A stretch of 47,705 bases of DNA from a gamma proteobacterium L18 (GTDB lineage Bacteria; Pseudomonadota; Gammaproteobacteria; Pseudomonadales; Pseudomonadaceae): positions 282,153-329,857 of the forward strand of contig KI547166.1 of NCBI GenBank assembly GCA_000497835.1. The letters run 5' to 3'. The position numbers and the translations under genes were made by a program. Shown piece by piece: positions 1 to 8,535 of this stretch (positions within the stretch are counted from its first letter, which is position 1; each line of letters starts with the position of its first letter). Below the pieces are notes generated by a model that was given only the letters and a program-made list of their open reading frames with translations, did not search any database and was not told where the DNA came from.

Positions 1-175
1 CCACATTTGTTGCAACGTACCATGGCCTGACAGACCGAGGTTTTAGCGGGTGAGTTCACTACCAATCTGTGGTGGTGCCAACAAGGCTAACAACCCCAAT
101 CTAACAGGCCATGGCACGTTGCAACAAATGTGGGACCGGGCTCTGCCCGGGAAGCGCCGCGCGGGCGGCGCTCGA
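1..175. repeat. Composite REP element, spacer-2 type (cut by window edge)
   Basis: Two inverted arms face each other. The left arm, truncated by the window start, runs to about 30, and the right arm from about 109 to 175. Both carry the end sequence CAACGTNCCATGGCCTG, and the right arm continues into a REP palindrome (GGGCTCTGCCC) and the run GCGCCGCGCGGGCGGCGC. The spacer segment 59-87 is nearly identical to the reverse complement of 23319-23347, so the spacer is conserved as well as the arms. Confidence 0.8.
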
Positions 176-210
176 TCTCAAGAACTCCACAACAACACCG
201 ACTGGCACCT

Positions 211-1152
211 CTAAACCACCCCCACCCGCCTCCGCAACAACTCAATAAACACCCCCAACTCCCGACTCACCGGCTCCCCCTTCCTCAACAAAATCCCAAA
301 CGGGGCCATCCGCTCCTCCAACTCAACCGGCAAGGCCACCACCAATCCCATGCGCAGATAATCGCGCAACGCCGTCTCCGACAGCACCATGATCGCGTCC
401 GTCAGCTGGATCAGCTGCTGCATCGAATACACCGAACTGCACTCGATGATGTCCGCCGGTGCCACCAGCCCCTCGCGCTGCAAGGCCTGCTCCAAGGCGA
501 TGCGTGCGGGGCTGGTGTCGGGCTGCAGGATCCACGGCCAGTCGTTGACCAGCTCCGCCAGCTTCAACGAGCCGCGCTGCAACAGCGGGTGTTGGCTGTG
601 CACCACCAGCAGCAGCCGCTCATTGCCCAGCGGCTCGAAGTCGTAGTGCTGGCTGTCGATGCTGGCGTTGCGGCGGGCGATGGCCAGGTCGATGCGCCCC
701 TGGGCCAGCAGTTGGATCACCTGGTCGCTGGTGTCGCCCATGATGCGGATGCGCAGTTGCGGGTGGCGGCGCTTGATCTCGGCGATGGAGTCCATCACCA
801 GGCCGGGGGCTGCGCCCATCAGCGTGCCGATGGCCAGGTAGCCGTAGCCGCCCTGCTGCCGCGCAGCCAGGTCTTCGGCGCAGCGGTCCAAGCCGCTGAG
901 GGCGTTCTCGGCGAAGCGGATCAACTCATGGCCCAGGGCCGTGGGGCGCATGCCGCGTGGCAAGCGTTCGAACAGCTCGCAGCCGAACATGTCCTCGATC
1001 TCGTGGAGCATGCGCGTGGCGGCCGGCTGCGACATGGCCAGGGTTTGCGAGGCGCGGTGCAGGTTCTCACTGCTGCCCAGGGCCACCAGCATGTGCAGGT
1101 GCTTGTAGCGCAGGCGGTTGAACAGGCTGCGGGCGACGGCAGGTGACGACAT
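211..1152 (-). CDS. LysR-family transcriptional regulator, probable regulator of the rhamnose operon
   Basis: A 313-residue protein of normal LysR length. The N-terminal winged helix-turn-helix covers about residues 10-75 (LHMLVALG, then TLAMSQPAATRMLHEIE, then ELFERLPRGM), followed by a type-2 periplasmic-binding-like effector domain. The open frame extends upstream to 1431, but homology begins at the ATG at 1152, and the longer N-terminus would cover the divergent promoter. The gene is divergent from rhmT with 130 nt between the starts, the classic LysR arrangement. That gap holds a palindrome fitting a LysR box (1170-1188). By position it should control the sugar-acid operon and itself. 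The effector is not deducible from sequence; rhamnonate or KDR are reasonable guesses. Confidence 0.9.
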   Translation of the reverse strand: MSSPAVARSLFNRLRYKHLHMLVALGSSENLHRASQTLAMSQPAATRMLHEIEDMFGCELFERLPRGMRPTALGHELIRFAENALSGLDRCAEDLAARQQGGYGYLAIGTLMGAAPGLVMDSIAEIKRRHPQLRIRIMGDTSDQVIQLLAQGRIDLAIARRNASIDSQHYDFEPLGNERLLLVVHSQHPLLQRGSLKLAELVNDWPWILQPDTSPARIALEQALQREGLVAPADIIECSSVYSMQQLIQLTDAIMVLSETALRDYLRMGLVVALPVELEERMAPFGILLRKGEPVSRELGVFIELLRRRVGVV

Positions 1153-1169
1153 GGACGGCTCCGGCGTAT

Positions 1170-1188
1170 CGATACCCTGAGGGTATCG
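1170..1188. promoter_or_regulatory. LysR-type operator palindrome between the regulator and rhmT
   Basis: A perfect palindrome with 8-bp arms and a 3-nt centre, CGATACCC-TGA-GGGTATCG. Within it, ATAC-N7-GTAT (1172-1186) matches the classical LysR box T-N11-A. It lies 18 nt upstream of the regulator start and about 95 nt upstream of the rhmT start, which suits both autoregulation and activation of the operon. No -35/-10 pair was assigned with confidence. Confidence 0.7.
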
Positions 1189-1282
1189 GTTGTGAGCAAA
1201 ATTCGATTTGTAGCGCATACCACCGCCGCCGTACAGTCCTGCCACTTGCCACGCAGTCAAATAATTCCAAAAGGATACTGCC

Positions 1283-2581
1283 GTGAAGACTCTACCCGCG
1301 TCCCTGTTGGCGAAGGTGTCCTGGCGCCTGCTGCCCTTCCTGCTGCTGATGTACGTCATGGCTTTCCTCGACCGCGCCAACGTCGGCTTTGCCCGCCAGG
1401 CCTTCCAGGCCGACACCGGCATCGGCGACACCGCGTTCGCCTTCGGCGCCGGGGTGTTCTTTGCCGGCTACGCGCTGCTGGAAGTGCCCAGCAACCTGAT
1501 CCTGCACAAGGTCGGCGCGCGGCTGTGGATGTGCCGCATCATGGTCAGCTGGGGCCTGATCAGCGCGGCCATGGTCTTCGCCCACAACGAAACCAGCTTC
1601 TACGTGCTGCGCTTCCTGCTGGGCGTGGCCGAGGCCGGGTTCTTCCCCGGCGTCATCCTGTACCTCACCTACTGGTTCCCCGGCGCCGCACGCGGCAAGG
1701 CCATGGGCTTCTTCTACTTCGGCGCACCGCTGGCGTTCATCTTCGGCAGCCCATTGTCGGGCCTGCTGCTGGAGCTCGACGGCCTGGGCGGCGCCCATGG
1801 CTGGCAGTGGCTGTTCGTGGTCGAGGGGCTGATGGCTACCGCCGTGGGCATCTGGGCCTACTTCTACCTGGACAACCGCCCCGCCGATGCTGCCTGGCTC
1901 AGCCCCGACGAACGCCAACTGCTGCTGGGCGTGATCGACCAGGAAGACCAGCACAAGCAAGGCCACGGCAGTTTATTCAAAACCCTGTGCCAGCCCTCGG
2001 TGCTGTACCTGTGCCTGATCTACCTGCTGATCCAGGCCAGCGTCTACGGCGTGGTGTTCTACCTGCCCACCCAGGTGGCGGGGCTGCTGGGCAGCAAGGT
2101 CGACCTGCTGGTGGGCCTGGTGTCCGCCCTGCCCTGGCTGTGCGCACTACTGGCGGCCTGGTGGGTACCGGCCCAGGCCGACAAGCGCGGCGACCACCGC
2201 CGCGTGGCCAGCCTGACCTTGCTGGTGGCCGCGTTGGGCATCGCCGCCTCGGTCAGTGTCGCCAGCCCGCTGTGGGGCGTGATTGCCCTGTGCTTCGCCG
2301 CCGCCGGCTTCATCGCCGTGCAGCCGGTGTTCTGGACCTTCCCCTCGCGCACCCTGGCCGGCAGCGCCGCAGCCGGTGCGATAGCCCTGATCAACTCGTT
2401 CGGCGCCCTGGGCGGCTTCATCGCCCCGGTGCTGAAGAACTGGGCCGAGCTGCATTTCAACTCGCCCGCCGCCGGCCTCTACCTGCTGGCCGCCACCACC
2501 CTGATCGCTGCCGCGCTGGTGCTAGGCATCGCCCTGACCCCAAGGGCCGGGCCGCAACCGCGCCCAGGCTTGCAACACTGA
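1283..2581 (+). CDS. rhmT: MFS transporter, L-rhamnonate/sugar-acid type (anion:cation symporter family)
   Basis: A 432-residue major-facilitator protein with about 12 hydrophobic segments. The loop-2 region has the family signature [10 protein letters not shown] near residue 30, followed by LEVPSNL and the [12 protein letters not shown] segment typical of tartrate/galactonate/rhamnonate carriers of the ACS family. The start is GTG, placed 7 nt after AAGGA (1271-1275). It is the first gene of the operon, directly before rhmD, an order like that of the E. coli rhmDTA (yfaWVU) region. It probably imports L-rhamnonate or a related aldonate with protons. A separate rhamnose importer, RhaT, is encoded later in the same operon. 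The family assignment is firm and the substrate is inferred from neighbours. Confidence 0.85.
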   Translation: MKTLPASLLAKVSWRLLPFLLLMYVMAFLDRANVGFARQAFQADTGIGDTAFAFGAGVFFAGYALLEVPSNLILHKVGARLWMCRIMVSWGLISAAMVFAHNETSFYVLRFLLGVAEAGFFPGVILYLTYWFPGAARGKAMGFFYFGAPLAFIFGSPLSGLLLELDGLGGAHGWQWLFVVEGLMATAVGIWAYFYLDNRPADAAWLSPDERQLLLGVIDQEDQHKQGHGSLFKTLCQPSVLYLCLIYLLIQASVYGVVFYLPTQVAGLLGSKVDLLVGLVSALPWLCALLAAWWVPAQADKRGDHRRVASLTLLVAALGIAASVSVASPLWGVIALCFAAAGFIAVQPVFWTFPSRTLAGSAAAGAIALINSFGALGGFIAPVLKNWAELHFNSPAAGLYLLAATTLIAAALVLGIALTPRAGPQPRPGLQH

Positions 2582-2606
2582 ATCCCTTACCTGCAAGGAG
2601 CTGTCC

Positions 2607-3803
2607 ATGAGCGTCCCAACCATCAAGCACGTGCGCGCCTTCACCCTGCGTGGCGGCGGTGCCGACTACCACGACCAGGGCGATGGCCACTGGATCGACG
2701 ACCACATCGCCACGCCCATGAGCAAATACCCGCAGTACCGCCAGAGCCGCCGCAGCTTCGGCATCAACGTGCTCGGCACCCTCGTCGTGGAAATCGAGGC
2801 CAGCGACGGCACCGTAGGCTTTGCCGTGACCACTGGCGGCGAGCCGGCTGCTTACATCGTCGAGAAACACCTGGCGCGCTTCTTGGAAGGCGCCAAGGTC
2901 ACCGACATCGAACTGATGTGGGACCAGATGTACCAGTCCACCCTGTACTACGGCCGCAAGGGCCTGGTGATCAACACCATTTCCGGTGTCGACCTGGCCC
3001 TGTGGGACCTGCTGGGCAAGATCCGCCAGGAGCCGGTGCACCAGTTGCTGGGCGGCGCTGTGCGTGACGAACTGCAGTTCTACGCCACGGGTGCCCGTCC
3101 AGACCTGGCGCAGAAAATGGGCTTCATCGGCGGCAAGATGGCCCTGCACCACGGCCCAGCCGAAGGCGAAGAAGGCTTGCGCAAGAACCTGGAAGAGCTG
3201 GCCACCATGCGCGAGCGGGTGGGCAAGGACTTCTGGCTGATGCTGGACTGCTGGATGAGCCTGGACCTGAACTACGCCACCCGCCTGGCCAAGGGCGCCC
3301 AGGAATTTGGCCTGAAGTGGATCGAAGAGGCCCTGCCGCCGGATGACTACTGGGGCTACGCTGCCCTGCGCAAGGCCGTGCCCAGCGGCATGCTGGTGAC
3401 CACCGGCGAGCATGAAGCCACCCGCTGGGGCTTCCGCATGCTGCTGGAAATGGGCTGCTGCGACATCATCCAGCCGGACGTGGGCTGGTGTGGCGGGATG
3501 ACCGAACTGGTGAAAATCTCGGCCCTGGCCGACGCCCACAATGCCCTGGTCGTGCCCCACGGCTCGTCGGTGTACAGCTATCACTTCGTCGCCACCCGCC
3601 ACAACAGCCCGTTCGCCGAGTTCCTGATGATGGCGCCCAAGGCCGATGAAGTGGTGCCGATGTTCCACCCGCAACTGCTCGGTGAGCCGGTGCCGGAGAA
3701 TGGCCGCATGCGCATTTCGCGCCTGGACCAGCCGGGCTTCGGCGTGACCCTGAACCCCGAATGCCAGCTGCACCGTCCGTACAACCGTGAAGGGGGTCGC
3801 TGA
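2607..3803 (+). CDS. rhmD: L-rhamnonate dehydratase
   Basis: A 398-residue member of the enolase superfamily (mandelate racemase branch). It dehydrates L-rhamnonate to 2-keto-3-deoxy-L-rhamnonate in the cytoplasm, using Mg2+. It is very close to E. coli RhmD (YfaW) along its length, for example [31 protein letters not shown] and [16 protein letters not shown]. Likely metal ligands are Asp214 (LMLDCW), a Glu near 240 (WIEEALPP) and Glu268 ([11 protein letters not shown]). Likely catalytic histidines are His269 and His318 ([11 protein letters not shown]). A good ribosome site (AAGGAG) precedes the ATG. The stop overlaps the start of rhmA (TGATGA), indicating translational coupling. Rhamnonate specificity is well supported by the whole pathway being next to it. 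Confidence 0.95.
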   Translation: MSVPTIKHVRAFTLRGGGADYHDQGDGHWIDDHIATPMSKYPQYRQSRRSFGINVLGTLVVEIEASDGTVGFAVTTGGEPAAYIVEKHLARFLEGAKVTDIELMWDQMYQSTLYYGRKGLVINTISGVDLALWDLLGKIRQEPVHQLLGGAVRDELQFYATGARPDLAQKMGFIGGKMALHHGPAEGEEGLRKNLEELATMRERVGKDFWLMLDCWMSLDLNYATRLAKGAQEFGLKWIEEALPPDDYWGYAALRKAVPSGMLVTTGEHEATRWGFRMLLEMGCCDIIQPDVGWCGGMTELVKISALADAHNALVVPHGSSVYSYHFVATRHNSPFAEFLMMAPKADEVVPMFHPQLLGEPVPENGRMRISRLDQPGFGVTLNPECQLHRPYNREGGR

Positions 3804-4603
3804 TGAAACTGCCCGTCAACCCGTTCAAGGCGCAACTGGCCAAGCGCGAACCGCAATACGGCATCTGGGCCGGATTCGCCACCGGCAACGCTGCTGAATT
3901 GGTGGCCACCTTCGGCTACGACTGGATGCTGATCGACGGCGAGCACGCGCCCAACACCGTGCCCAGCATTCAGGCGCAGTTGCAGGCCGTGGCCCCCTAC
4001 GGCTGCGCGCCCGTGGTGCGCCCGGTCACCGGCGACGCCAACCTGATCAAGCAGCTGCTGGACATCGGCGCCCAGACCCTGATGGTGCCCATGGTCGACA
4101 CCGCCGAGCAGGCCGAAGGGCTGGTGCGCGCCATGCGCTACCCGCCCCACGGCATCCGCGGCGTGGGCGGCGGCTTGACCCGCGCCACGCGCTGGGACGG
4201 CGTGCCCGATTACCTGCACACCGCCCATGAGCAGCTGTGCCTGATCGTCCAGGTGGAGTCGCGCCAGGGCGTCGACAACGTCGAGGCCATCGCAGCGGTG
4301 GAAGGCGTGGACGCGGTGTTCATCGGCCCGGCCGACCTGTCTACCGGGCTGGGCCATGCCGGCAACCCGTCGCACCCCGAGGTGCAGGAAAAGATCCGCC
4401 GCGCCGTCGACGCCACCCTGGCCGCCGGCAAGGTCTGCGGCATCCTGGCCCCCAACGAAGAAGACGCGCGCCGCTACCTGGCGTGGGGCTGCCAGTTCGT
4501 CGCCGTGGGCATCGACATCAGCCTGCTGCGCCAGGCCGCCCTGAGCAACCTGGCGCGCTACCGCGACACCCCCACTGCCCCTGCGCCGTCGCGCACTTAC
4601 TGA
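3803..4603 (+). CDS. rhmA: 2-keto-3-deoxy-L-rhamnonate aldolase
   Basis: A 266-residue HpcH/HpaI class II aldolase, about the length of E. coli RhmA (YfaU, 267). It cleaves 2-keto-3-deoxy-L-rhamnonate to pyruvate and L-lactaldehyde. Visible motifs are LIDGEHAPN (general base His), PVVRPV (substrate Arg), IGAQTLMVPMVDTAEQA, RYPPHGIRGVGG, and the metal-binding pair VQVESR and FIGPADLSTGLG (Glu and Asp). It starts one base before the rhmD stop, so the two are probably translationally coupled. aldA follows after 16 nt and would take the lactaldehyde. Confidence 0.93.
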   Translation: MKLPVNPFKAQLAKREPQYGIWAGFATGNAAELVATFGYDWMLIDGEHAPNTVPSIQAQLQAVAPYGCAPVVRPVTGDANLIKQLLDIGAQTLMVPMVDTAEQAEGLVRAMRYPPHGIRGVGGGLTRATRWDGVPDYLHTAHEQLCLIVQVESRQGVDNVEAIAAVEGVDAVFIGPADLSTGLGHAGNPSHPEVQEKIRRAVDATLAAGKVCGILAPNEEDARRYLAWGCQFVAVGIDISLLRQAALSNLARYRDTPTAPAPSRTY

Positions 4604-4619
4604 TTTCACGGAGCCTGCC

Positions 4620-6053
4620 ATGTCATCCGTACCGGTTTACCAGAACTACATCAACGGCCAGTTCAGCGACAGCGCCGAGCACCTGGAGGTGTTCAACCCC
4701 GCCACCGGCGCCCTGCTGTCGCGCGTGCCGGCTGCCAGCGGCGAGGAAGTCGACCGCGCCCTGGCCGCTGCCCGCACCGCGCAAAAAGACTGGGCGCGCA
4801 AGCCGGCCATCGAACGCGCCGGCTACCTGCGCCGCATCGCCGCCAAGCTGCGCGAACACGCCCCGGCCCTGGCGCGCACCATCACCTCCGAGCAAGGCAA
4901 GATCAGCGCCCTGGCCGAGGTGGAAGTCAACTTCACCGCCGACTACCTGGACTACATGGCCGAGTGGGCCCGGCGCATCGAAGGCGAGATCATCAGCAGC
5001 GACCGCGCCGGCGAGAACATCTTCCTGTTCCGCAAACCCTTGGGCGTGGTGGCCGGCATCCTGCCGTGGAATTTCCCGTTCTTCCTGATTGCCCGCAAGA
5101 TGGCCCCGGCGCTGATCACTGGCAACACCATCGTGGTCAAGCCCAGCGAGGAAACCCCGAACAACTGCTTCGAGTTCGCCCGCCTGGTGGCCGAGACCGA
5201 TCTGCCGGCCGGCGTGTTCAACGTGGTCTGCGGCGACGGCCGCGTGGGCGCCGCCCTGAGCGCCCACGCCAAGGTCGACATGATCAGCTTCACCGGCAGC
5301 GTCGACACAGGCGCGCGGATCATGGCGGCAGCCGCGCCCAACCTCACCAAGCTCAACCTGGAACTGGGCGGCAAGGCCCCGGCCATCGTGCTGGCCGACG
5401 CCGACCTGGACCTGGCGGTGAAAGCCATTCGCGACTCGCGCATCATCAACACCGGCCAGGTGTGCAACTGCGCCGAGCGGGTGTACGTGGAGCGCAAGGT
5501 GGCCGATCAATTCATCGAGCGCATCGGCGCGGCCATGGCCGCCACCCGCTACGGCGACCCGCTGGCCGATCAGACGGTCGAAATGGGCCCGCTGATCAAC
5601 CGCCAGGGCCTGGACAGCGTCGACGCCAAGGTGCGCCGCGCCCTGTCGGACGGTGCCCAGCTGATCACCGGCGGCGCCGTGGCCGATCGGCCCCAGGGCT
5701 TCCACTACCAGCCCACCGTGCTGGCCGGTTGCCGGGCGGACATGGAGATCATGCGCAAGGAGATCTTCGGGCCGGTGCTGCCGATCCAGATCGTCGACGA
5801 TCTGGACGAAGCCATCGCCCTGGCCAACGACTGCGAGTACGGGCTGACCTCGTCGCTGTACACCCGCGACTTGAACAAGGCGATGCAGGCCATGCGCGAG
5901 ATCGATTTCGGCGAGACCTACATCAACCGCGAGAACTTCGAGGCCATGCAGGGCTTCCATGCCGGGGTGCGCAAGTCGGGCGTGGGCGGCGCCGATGGCA
6001 AGCATGGGTTGTATGAATATACCCATACCCATGTGGTCTACTTGCAGGCTTGA
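4620..6053 (+). CDS. aldA: Lactaldehyde dehydrogenase (NAD+-dependent aldehyde dehydrogenase)
   Basis: A 477-residue aldehyde dehydrogenase, close in length and sequence to E. coli AldA (479). It oxidises the L-lactaldehyde released by the aldolase to L-lactate, which feeds central metabolism. Landmarks are PWNFPFFLIARKMAPAL (cofactor cleft), KPSEETPNN, the glycine motif FTGSVDTG, LELGGKAPAIV with the conserved Glu, the catalytic Cys282 in NTGQVCNCAERVY, and the C-terminal ENFEAMQGFHAG segment characteristic of AldA. A GGAG ribosome site precedes the ATG. The gene follows rhmA by 16 nt and is separated from the lactonase gene by a REP hairpin pair (6069-6164). Confidence 0.93.
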   Translation: MSSVPVYQNYINGQFSDSAEHLEVFNPATGALLSRVPAASGEEVDRALAAARTAQKDWARKPAIERAGYLRRIAAKLREHAPALARTITSEQGKISALAEVEVNFTADYLDYMAEWARRIEGEIISSDRAGENIFLFRKPLGVVAGILPWNFPFFLIARKMAPALITGNTIVVKPSEETPNNCFEFARLVAETDLPAGVFNVVCGDGRVGAALSAHAKVDMISFTGSVDTGARIMAAAAPNLTKLNLELGGKAPAIVLADADLDLAVKAIRDSRIINTGQVCNCAERVYVERKVADQFIERIGAAMAATRYGDPLADQTVEMGPLINRQGLDSVDAKVRRALSDGAQLITGGAVADRPQGFHYQPTVLAGCRADMEIMRKEIFGPVLPIQIVDDLDEAIALANDCEYGLTSSLYTRDLNKAMQAMREIDFGETYINRENFEAMQGFHAGVRKSGVGGADGKHGLYEYTHTHVVYLQA

Positions 6054-6068
6054 TAACTCGCCCTGCGA

Positions 6069-6164
6069 TTTTGTGGGAGCGGGCTCTGCCCGCGAAAAGT
6101 TCACAGCGAAGTGCCTGACACTACGCGGTGTCTGATTCGCGGGCAAAGCCCGCTCCCACAAAAA
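6069..6164. repeat. Inverted REP pair inside the rhamnose operon
   Basis: Two inverted arms, TTTTGTGGGAGCGGGCTCTG onwards (from 6069) and the matching GCAAAGCCCGCTCCCACAAA (ending about 6163), enclose about 40 nt. It lies between the aldA stop and the ribosome site of the lactonase gene, so it would be transcribed within the operon. It may lower downstream expression or stabilise the upstream mRNA. Confidence 0.85.
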
Positions 6165-6190
6165 ATGAACAACAAGAAAGGACGCTGATC

Positions 6191-7042
6191 TTGATCTACA
6201 CCGGCCCCCTGTTCGACAGCCACCTGCACCTCTACGACCCCAGCCGCCCCGAAGGCATCCCCTGGCCACAGCCCGGCGACGCCATCTTTGGCCCGCGCCT
6301 GCCCGCCGATTACTGGGCCCTGGCCGCCCCCGCTGGCGTGATCGGCGCCCTGGTGGTGGAAGCCAGCCCCCGTCGCCTGGATAACGACTGGGTACTGCGC
6401 ACCCTCGACCACGACTCGCGGCTGGTGGGCTACATCGGCAACCTCGATCCACTGGCCGCAACCTTCCAGGACGACCTTGAGCACCTCAGCGCCGACCGGC
6501 GCTTTCGCGGCATCCGCTACGGCAACCTGTGGGGCCGCGACCTGCTGGCCGACCAGCAGCAACCCGGTTTCATCGACGGCCTGGCCCAGGTCGCCGAGCG
6601 CGGTCTGGTGCTGGACAGCGCCAACCCGGGTGCACGCTTGATCAAGGCCCTGCTGGCGCTCAGTGATCGCCTGCCGCAGCTGCGCATCGTGATCGATCAC
6701 CTGCCCAATGCCGCAGACTTGGCGTTCAGCGCCGACCTGCAGGCATTGGCCGATCGCCCTCAGGTAGTGGCCAAGCTGGCGGAAATCCCACAGACCGATA
6801 GCCAAGGCCTGATCCGCGATCCCAGCTTCTACCGCGATGTACTGGCCCGCCTGTTCGAACTGTTCGGCGAGGACCGCTGCTTCTTCGGCAGCGACTGGCC
6901 CAACAGCGATCACATCACCGACTTCAACACCACCGTGGGGCTGGTCAAGGCCTGCCTGGCGACCCAACCCGCCCCCATCCAGGAAAAGTTCTTCCTGCGC
7001 AACGCCCCACGCCTCTACGGCCTGCTGGGGTACACCGCATGA
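6191..7042 (+). CDS. Amidohydrolase-family L-rhamnono-lactonase
   Basis: A 283-residue TIM-barrel metal hydrolase of the amidohydrolase_2 type (COG3618), the family that includes L-rhamnono-gamma-lactonases and L-fuconolactonases. It should hydrolyse the lactone made by rhamnose dehydrogenase to L-rhamnonate. The metal motif HLH is at the extreme N-terminus (FDSHLHLYDP). A conserved His lies in VIDHLPN and an Asp in CFFGSDWPNSDH near the C-terminus. The frame is open further upstream, but that part lies within the REP arm. I chose TTG at 6191 because AAAGGA (6177-6182) sits 8 nt before it and the family begins with this strand-His motif; CTG at 6185 is possible. The stop overlaps rhaM by 4 nt (ATGA). 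Confidence 0.85.
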   Translation: MIYTGPLFDSHLHLYDPSRPEGIPWPQPGDAIFGPRLPADYWALAAPAGVIGALVVEASPRRLDNDWVLRTLDHDSRLVGYIGNLDPLAATFQDDLEHLSADRRFRGIRYGNLWGRDLLADQQQPGFIDGLAQVAERGLVLDSANPGARLIKALLALSDRLPQLRIVIDHLPNAADLAFSADLQALADRPQVVAKLAEIPQTDSQGLIRDPSFYRDVLARLFELFGEDRCFFGSDWPNSDHITDFNTTVGLVKACLATQPAPIQEKFFLRNAPRLYGLLGYTA

Positions 7043-7353
7043 AAACCCGCGCTTTCCGCATGAACCTCAACCCTGACCAGGCCGAGGAATACCGCAAGCG
7101 CCACGACCAGATCTGGCCGGAACTGGTGCAAGCCCTGAAGCAGGCCGGGATCGTCGAGTACCGCATCTTCCTCGACCCGCACAGCCACGCGCTGTTCGCC
7201 GTGATGCAGCACCACGACCAGCACCTGCTCGACCAACTGCCCGGTCTGCCGGTGATGCAACGCTGGTGGCAACACATGAAGGACATCATGCCCAGCCACC
7301 CCGACGGCTCGCCGGTGAGCCTGGACCTGATCCCGATGTTCGAGCTCCCGTAA
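7039..7353 (+). CDS. rhaM: L-rhamnose mutarotase
   Basis: A 104-residue protein, the exact length of E. coli RhaM. It interconverts alpha and beta anomers of L-rhamnose, supplying the anomer used by the next enzyme. The motifs EEYRKRHDQIWPEL (with the active-site Tyr and His), VMQRWWQHMKDIMP and PDGSPVS near the C-terminus are the family hallmarks. Its start overlaps the lactonase stop (ATGA at 7039-7042), so the two are likely translationally coupled. A mutarotase in a non-phosphorylating pathway suggests that the dehydrogenase is anomer-selective; that point is inference. Confidence 0.93.
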   Translation: MKTRAFRMNLNPDQAEEYRKRHDQIWPELVQALKQAGIVEYRIFLDPHSHALFAVMQHHDQHLLDQLPGLPVMQRWWQHMKDIMPSHPDGSPVSLDLIPMFELP

Positions 7354-7434
7354 CAGCTGCCGAAGGCTGCGTCCCGGCCAACCCGATGTGCCTGGGAAGA
7401 CGCCGACGCGACCTGGCGGCCGCTGCTGTAGGGT
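7354..7434. repeat. Degenerate REP-like inverted repeat between rhaM and rhaT
   Basis: The arm CAGCTGCCGAAGGCTGCG (7354-7371), a common Pseudomonas REP motif, has a diverged inverted partner around 7408-7434 (GGCGGCCGCTGCTGTAGGG). Together with the 30 nt that follow, it fills the 111-nt gap between rhaM and rhaT. It is a second REP interruption of the same operon. Confidence 0.5.
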
Positions 7435-7464
7435 TTTGCACAATAACAACAAAGGACTGCGCAT

Positions 7465-8523
7465 TTGGAAATCATCATCCTCGGGGTACTGCTGCATTTC
7501 ATCGGCGGCTTCGCCTCCGGCAGCTTCTACATCCCCTACAAGAAAGTCCGCGGCTGGGCCTGGGAAAGCTACTGGATCACCGGCGGCCTGGTGTCCTGGC
7601 TGATCGTGCCCTTGATCGCCGCGCAACTGACTGTGCCCGGCTGGGTCGACATCCTGCGCCAGGCCGACACTTCGACCCTGACCTGGACCTACCTGTTCGG
7701 CGTGCTGTGGGGCATCGGCGGGCTGACCTTCGGGCTGACCATGCGCTACCTGGGGCTGTCCCTGGGCATGTCGCTGATCATGGGCCTGACCTCGGCCCTG
7801 GGCGCATTGATGCCGCCGCTGTACCGCGACCTGTTCACCAATGACAGCACCGGCACCCTCAGCGCCATGTGCACCAACCTGGGCGGCCAGTGCGTGCTGA
7901 TCGGCGTGGCGGTGTCGCTGATCGGCATCGCCCTGTGCGGCCGCGCCGGCTTCATCAAGGAACGCGAAGTGCCCGACAGCACCAAGTTCCAGAGCGTCAC
8001 CGAGTTCGCCCTGGGCAAGGGCCTGCTGGTGGCGGTGATCAGCGGCGTGCTCAGCGCCAGCTTCAGCTACGGCATCACCGCCGGCCGGCCGCTGGCTGCA
8101 GCTGCCGTGGAGCACGGCGCCAACAGCCTGTTCCAGAACAACGTGACCTTCATGGTAATCATGTGGGGCGGCCTGACCACCAATGGCCTGTGGTGCCTGT
8201 GGCTGAACTGGCGCAACAAGACCTTCCACAACTACCGCGACCGCAGCACCCCACTATTGGCCAACTACCTGCTGGTAGCCTGCGCCGGTACCCTGTGGTT
8301 TCTGCAGTTCTTTTTCTACGGCATGGGCGAAAGCCGCCTGCACAACGACGCCAGCAGCTGGGTGCTGCACATGTCGTTCATCATCATCGTGTCCAACGTC
8401 TGGGGCCTGTACTTCAAGGAGTGGCAAGGCACCAGCACCACCACCAAGGGCGTGCTGCTGGCCGGGATCCTGGTGATCCTGGCCGCCATCACCCTGGTGG
8501 GCTACGGCAATTACCTAAGCTAA
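7465..8523 (+). CDS. rhaT: L-rhamnose/H+ symporter
   Basis: A 352-residue inner-membrane protein with about ten hydrophobic helices, matching the RhaT family (DMT superfamily, E. coli RhaT 344 residues). Diagnostic stretches are IPYKKVRGWAWESYWITGG near the N-terminus, LFGVLWGIGGLTFGLTMRYL, LWFLQFFFYGMGESRL and SSWVLHMSFIIIVSNVWGL. The start is TTG at 7465, 8 nt after AAAGGA (7451-7456); no in-frame ATG fits as well. It brings L-rhamnose into the cell with protons. In enteric bacteria RhaT feeds the isomerase/kinase route, whereas here no rhaA/rhaB is present and the import feeds oxidation. The dehydrogenase gene follows after 12 nt. Confidence 0.92.
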   Translation: MEIIILGVLLHFIGGFASGSFYIPYKKVRGWAWESYWITGGLVSWLIVPLIAAQLTVPGWVDILRQADTSTLTWTYLFGVLWGIGGLTFGLTMRYLGLSLGMSLIMGLTSALGALMPPLYRDLFTNDSTGTLSAMCTNLGGQCVLIGVAVSLIGIALCGRAGFIKEREVPDSTKFQSVTEFALGKGLLVAVISGVLSASFSYGITAGRPLAAAAVEHGANSLFQNNVTFMVIMWGGLTTNGLWCLWLNWRNKTFHNYRDRSTPLLANYLLVACAGTLWFLQFFFYGMGESRLHNDASSWVLHMSFIIIVSNVWGLYFKEWQGTSTTTKGVLLAGILVILAAITLVGYGNYLS

Positions 8524-8535
8524 GGAGAACCACCC

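Noticed and set aside
130..1146. Long open frame on the plus strand opposite the LysR gene
   Set aside because: It is antisense to a clear LysR protein, low-complexity in Gln/His/Arg, and begins inside a REP arm. Such frames are common opposite G+C-rich genes.
6128..6190. N-terminal extension of the lactonase
   Set aside because: The extra 21 codons lie in a REP arm; the family begins at the metal-binding strand, and the TTG at 6191 has the better ribosome site.
4623..6461. 612-codon minus-strand frame opposite aldA
   Set aside because: Same reason: the plus strand encodes a textbook AldA, and the minus frame has no recognisable features.
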